DNA of 32,924 bases from contig JAFZRX010000012.1 in assembly GCA_017619675.1 (NCBI GenBank), forward strand, positions 1-32,924, read 5' to 3'. A program made the translations under genes and the position numbers. This stretch comes from Bacteroidales bacterium (GTDB lineage Bacteria > Bacteroidota > Bacteroidia > Bacteroidales > UBA932). Below the pieces are notes generated by a model that did no database searches, was not told the origin of the DNA, and saw nothing but the letters and a program-made list of their open reading frames with translations. Each line of letters begins with the position of its first letter. Position 1 is the first letter of the stretch. Below, one piece after another: positions 30,973-32,924 of this stretch.

Positions 30973-32135
30973 CAGATCTTCAGCATCGTGTTCCCATTGT
31001 GTGCTAAATCAATCAACTCTGCAATTCCTTCTTCGGTATTTATTTGAAGAAGCATTCGATCATCTGCCGCCAGATTAGATTTATCACGATATTTATATCG
31101 GGTGGTAAGACTCGGGAATCCATAGGGGAAAACGACAGGATGACAGTATCCGATATCCTTGTTGAAGTGATGTACAGGAACCAGTTGGGAATCATCTAAT
31201 CTCGCCAACTCCAGTCCTGGCGAGGTGTTCAGCACACAAAACAGCGTGTCTGATGCACAGAACGAAGCGACAATTCTGCCATCCATCTCAATTTCGCCGA
31301 ATACTTTGTAGGGGTTGTGATAGGATCGTGTCCCATCGGGAAGAATGAACTCTCCTGAAAGATCCTCATTATCAAAGCAGACCACGGGATTGACAAAATA
31401 TTTCGAAAAAGAAGTATAACCCGACTCGACGAAATGAGGTATCAATGACTTGATGTCTTTGGCATTCTCATATCTGGTGGAGGAATCGCATTGAAAGCCG
31501 ATGGATGGATCCGGTATTTTATAAATCCTGGTTCGAGTTACGACATAAAAAGCATTGCTAAGCCGACGTATCCCGCCATTCAGTCCGATAAAGGCATATT
31601 CCTCCTGCGAGTGCTTGTCGATGAACCAGGTTGCTTCCTCGAATCCATTGTTGCTGACAAAATTGACCATCCAATCTTCATCTTCATATAGCGTTCCCTC
31701 ATCGTTATCTCCCGATGTGATGGGAGACCATTTCCATTTCTTGGTGTCGAATGAATAGAATCGATCATCATCCATTTCCATAACTAACTGAGAGTTTCTT
31801 TCAAAGAAGCTGAAAGATCCGTCTACGCCATCGGGGAAGGGTATATGCTTTGCCCGTAGTTTATCCTCAGAGGCCGCCATTAAAACGAAATGAGGGCCAT
31901 CAAGGTCGGAAAGGTACCCATTGAAGAACAAGAAATAATAATATCCATCATACTTCCTAACCTCCACCAGTTCAGTTCCGGGACCCTGACCAATATACCC
32001 GCTCAAATCAATCAGGATGCTGTCCTGAGGCTCATCAACGAATCCTCGGATCACATGACGATGACGGTCACAAGACACAATGATAAGAAAGAGTGTCCAT
32101 GTGGTCAGCAAATAGAGAATGAGGGCTCGTTTCAT
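30957..32135 (-). CDS. Large lipoprotein, possibly beta-propeller-like
   Basis: A 392-residue protein from the ATG at 32135, chosen because it gives a proper lipoprotein signal (MKRALILYLLTTWTLFLIIVSC, Cys22); an ATG 12 codons upstream only adds a polar extension. The mature protein is rich in aromatic and acidic residues with repeated strand-turn-strand patterns (YDGYYYFLFFNG, NSQLVMEMDDDRFYSFD, SNAFYVVTRTRIYKIPDP, RIVASFCASDTLFCVLN), recalling 6-bladed beta-propeller lipoproteins of Bacteroidota. That fold is inference. No -7 consensus box is seen upstream. Base composition is AT-rich and unlike the core genes, and it converges on the 30868-30972 fragment. Confidence 0.72.
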   Translation of the reverse strand: MKRALILYLLTTWTLFLIIVSCDRHRHVIRGFVDEPQDSILIDLSGYIGQGPGTELVEVRKYDGYYYFLFFNGYLSDLDGPHFVLMAASEDKLRAKHIPFPDGVDGSFSFFERNSQLVMEMDDDRFYSFDTKKWKWSPITSGDNDEGTLYEDEDWMVNFVSNNGFEEATWFIDKHSQEEYAFIGLNGGIRRLSNAFYVVTRTRIYKIPDPSIGFQCDSSTRYENAKDIKSLIPHFVESGYTSFSKYFVNPVVCFDNEDLSGEFILPDGTRSYHNPYKVFGEIEMDGRIVASFCASDTLFCVLNTSPGLELARLDDSQLVPVHHFNKDIGYCHPVVFPYGFPSLTTRYKYRDKSNLAADDRMLLQINTEEGIAELIDLAHNGNTMLKICYSTD

Positions 32136-32235
32136 GAAAAACTGGGCAATTGGTATGTCTTTACACTGCAAAAACCGTTCCCCTTTTATGTATATTCAAA
32201 ACAGTCAAGCTGTCCCTGTTCTATATGAATAAATG

Positions 32236-32265
32236 AGAAAGAGAGGCCTCCCGACCTCTCTTTCT
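32236..32265. terminator. Hairpin terminator
   Basis: A perfect 11-bp stem, AGAAAGAGAGG/CCTCTCTTTCT, with an 8-nt loop. It sits 22 nt downstream of the minus-strand fragment ending at 32288, so it probably terminated that gene. Confidence 0.7.
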
Positions 32266-32287
32266 TGATAGAATTCACCAAGTCTAT

Positions 32288-32398
32288 TTATTTGCTGAAC
32301 ATCGTCGTCATCAGATTCTTCCTGGGTTTGTCCGTGATGGTGATATATGGTTTCAGGGATTCGTAATCTTGTGACCGGTGAAGGTCATCAGGCTTCAT
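32288..32398 (-). pseudogene. Short ORF or 3' remnant with its own terminator
   Basis: The minus strand encodes MKPDDLHRSQDYESLKPYIT followed by ITDKPRKNLMTTMFSK and a TAA, 36 residues from ATG 32398. The frame stays open seven codons further upstream (LELRVQ before the ATG) and then hits a stop. Natural-looking composition plus a strong terminator 22 nt downstream suggest the conserved tail of a larger gene now truncated. It could instead be a true small protein. No family is recognised. Confidence 0.35.
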
Positions 32399-32924
32399 CT
32401 GTACTCTCAATTCAAGTCAACAATCAGATTCACTCTTGTACTTCAAAATCGAAATGAAGGTTGGCATTCTCTGCTGAAAACTGAGCTTGATTCTAACGCA
32501 AACTGCCACGGCTCGGGACAGTTTCTACGTTGGCATTTGCATTTTTCTTCTATCTCCGGGCTTGCCCGGATTCTGCCAGCTTTTAAGGGTGGTGGGTAAC
32601 TTAATACCCCCTTCCCTAAAAGGGAAGAGGAGGGCTGCCAGGAGATCAGCAAGCTGAGGCTGGCAGAATTCCGGCCCGATATGGCGCTTCTGATAGCCCC
32701 CTCGAAAAGAGGGTTGTGCCAACCCTTCTTTGGCACATTTTGGATAAAACCCTTCCGGGCTTGCCCGGTATATGGACACTGAGAATAGGGATTGGTAACT
32801 TAATATGTAGGCCGACTCCCGTCGCCTACTATAGGGCCAAACAATGGCAAGCCCTTTCTGGCAGGAATGAGGAAAAACACTTTTCATACGTTGAATTCTT
32901 TTTCGGGACGGGCAGATGTGACGA
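32399..32924. repeat. Hairpin-rich noncoding repeat region
   Basis: No credible gene is found in these 526 nt. Two elements recur at an exact 199-bp offset: CCGGGCTTGCCCGG (32556-32569 and 32755-32768) and GGTAACTTAATA (32595-32606 and 32794-32805). Between them lie further inverted repeats: CTTCCCT-AAA-AGGGAAG (32611-32627), CTGCCAG...CTGGCAG enclosing TCAGC-AA-GCTGA (32635-32666), CCCTC-GAAAA-GAGGG (32699-32713) and TGTGCCAA...TTGGCACA (32715-32737). Open frames across it are Pro/Ser/Arg-rich and look like artefacts of the repeats. The element type (REP-like, or an end of a mobile element) is not identified. Confidence 0.6.

Noticed and set aside
32443-32887. Two minus-strand open frames of 97 and 120 codons
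   Set aside because: Both are laid across the hairpin-rich repeat region and translate palindromes; composition is Pro/Ser/Arg-rich without domain structure.
1-32924. CRISPR array, rRNA genes, riboswitch, insertion sequence with transposase
   Set aside because: No regularly spaced repeats with unique spacers, no rRNA sequence, no riboswitch-like leader and no transposase frame were seen.

Overview
This is a stretch of chromosome from a member of the Bacteroidota, most likely an uncultured gut-type Bacteroidales. The signs are: perfect TAnnTTTG (-7) boxes in front of most core transcription units, little or no Shine-Dalgarno pairing, an mreBCD-mrdA-rodA elongasome operon, an LpxK (outer membrane lipid A), a DUF3109 protein, and a TopA whose C-terminal end carries GxxGPYIK-type repeats. 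The species cannot be named from the sequence. The core part (about 1-29,570) is fairly GC rich, tightly packed and essentially all housekeeping. The last ~3.3 kb is visibly AT-richer, gene-poor and accessory.

Layout of the core: tRNA-Leu(UAA) on the minus strand diverges from a HAD phosphatase gene. The minus-strand operon mreB-mreC-mreD-mrdA(PBP2)-rodA (6393 to 768) encodes the rod-shape machinery, with every junction overlapping. ispD (isoprenoid synthesis) diverges from mreB and converges on an Lrp/AsnC regulator. topA and a plus-strand five-gene operon diverge at 10,026-10,118. That operon holds a class A PBP, an alpha/beta hydrolase, a membrane-anchored MurF-like ligase, a D-Ala-D-Ala ligase and prmC, and ends in two consecutive terminators. 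It is the most interesting locus in the window: a cell-wall precursor/polymerase cassette whose MurF has a multi-spanning membrane domain in place of the usual N-terminal domain. Next come an unidentified lipoprotein, a U32 'peptidase' (RlhA/TrhP type) with a periplasmic TPR protein, an M16-like protein that has lost the zinc motif coupled to a DUF3109 gene, a small membrane protein, a coiled-coil membrane protein coupled to hemW, an aminopeptidase P, and dusB-lpxK.

A tRNA-Ala(CGC) with its own promoter and terminator at about 29,444-29,571 marks the boundary. Beyond it lie two lipoproteins, a small membrane protein, two apparent 3' gene remnants and about 500 bp of hairpin-rich noncoding DNA with a 199-bp-spaced repeat. 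This looks like the edge or residue of a tRNA-associated genomic island, but no integrase is visible.

Two window-wide patterns stand out. All five convergent gene pairs in the core overlap at their 3' ends. Divergent pairs share compact intergenic regions with back-to-back TAnnTTTG boxes, which predict very short leaders and, in two cases, apparently leaderless transcripts.
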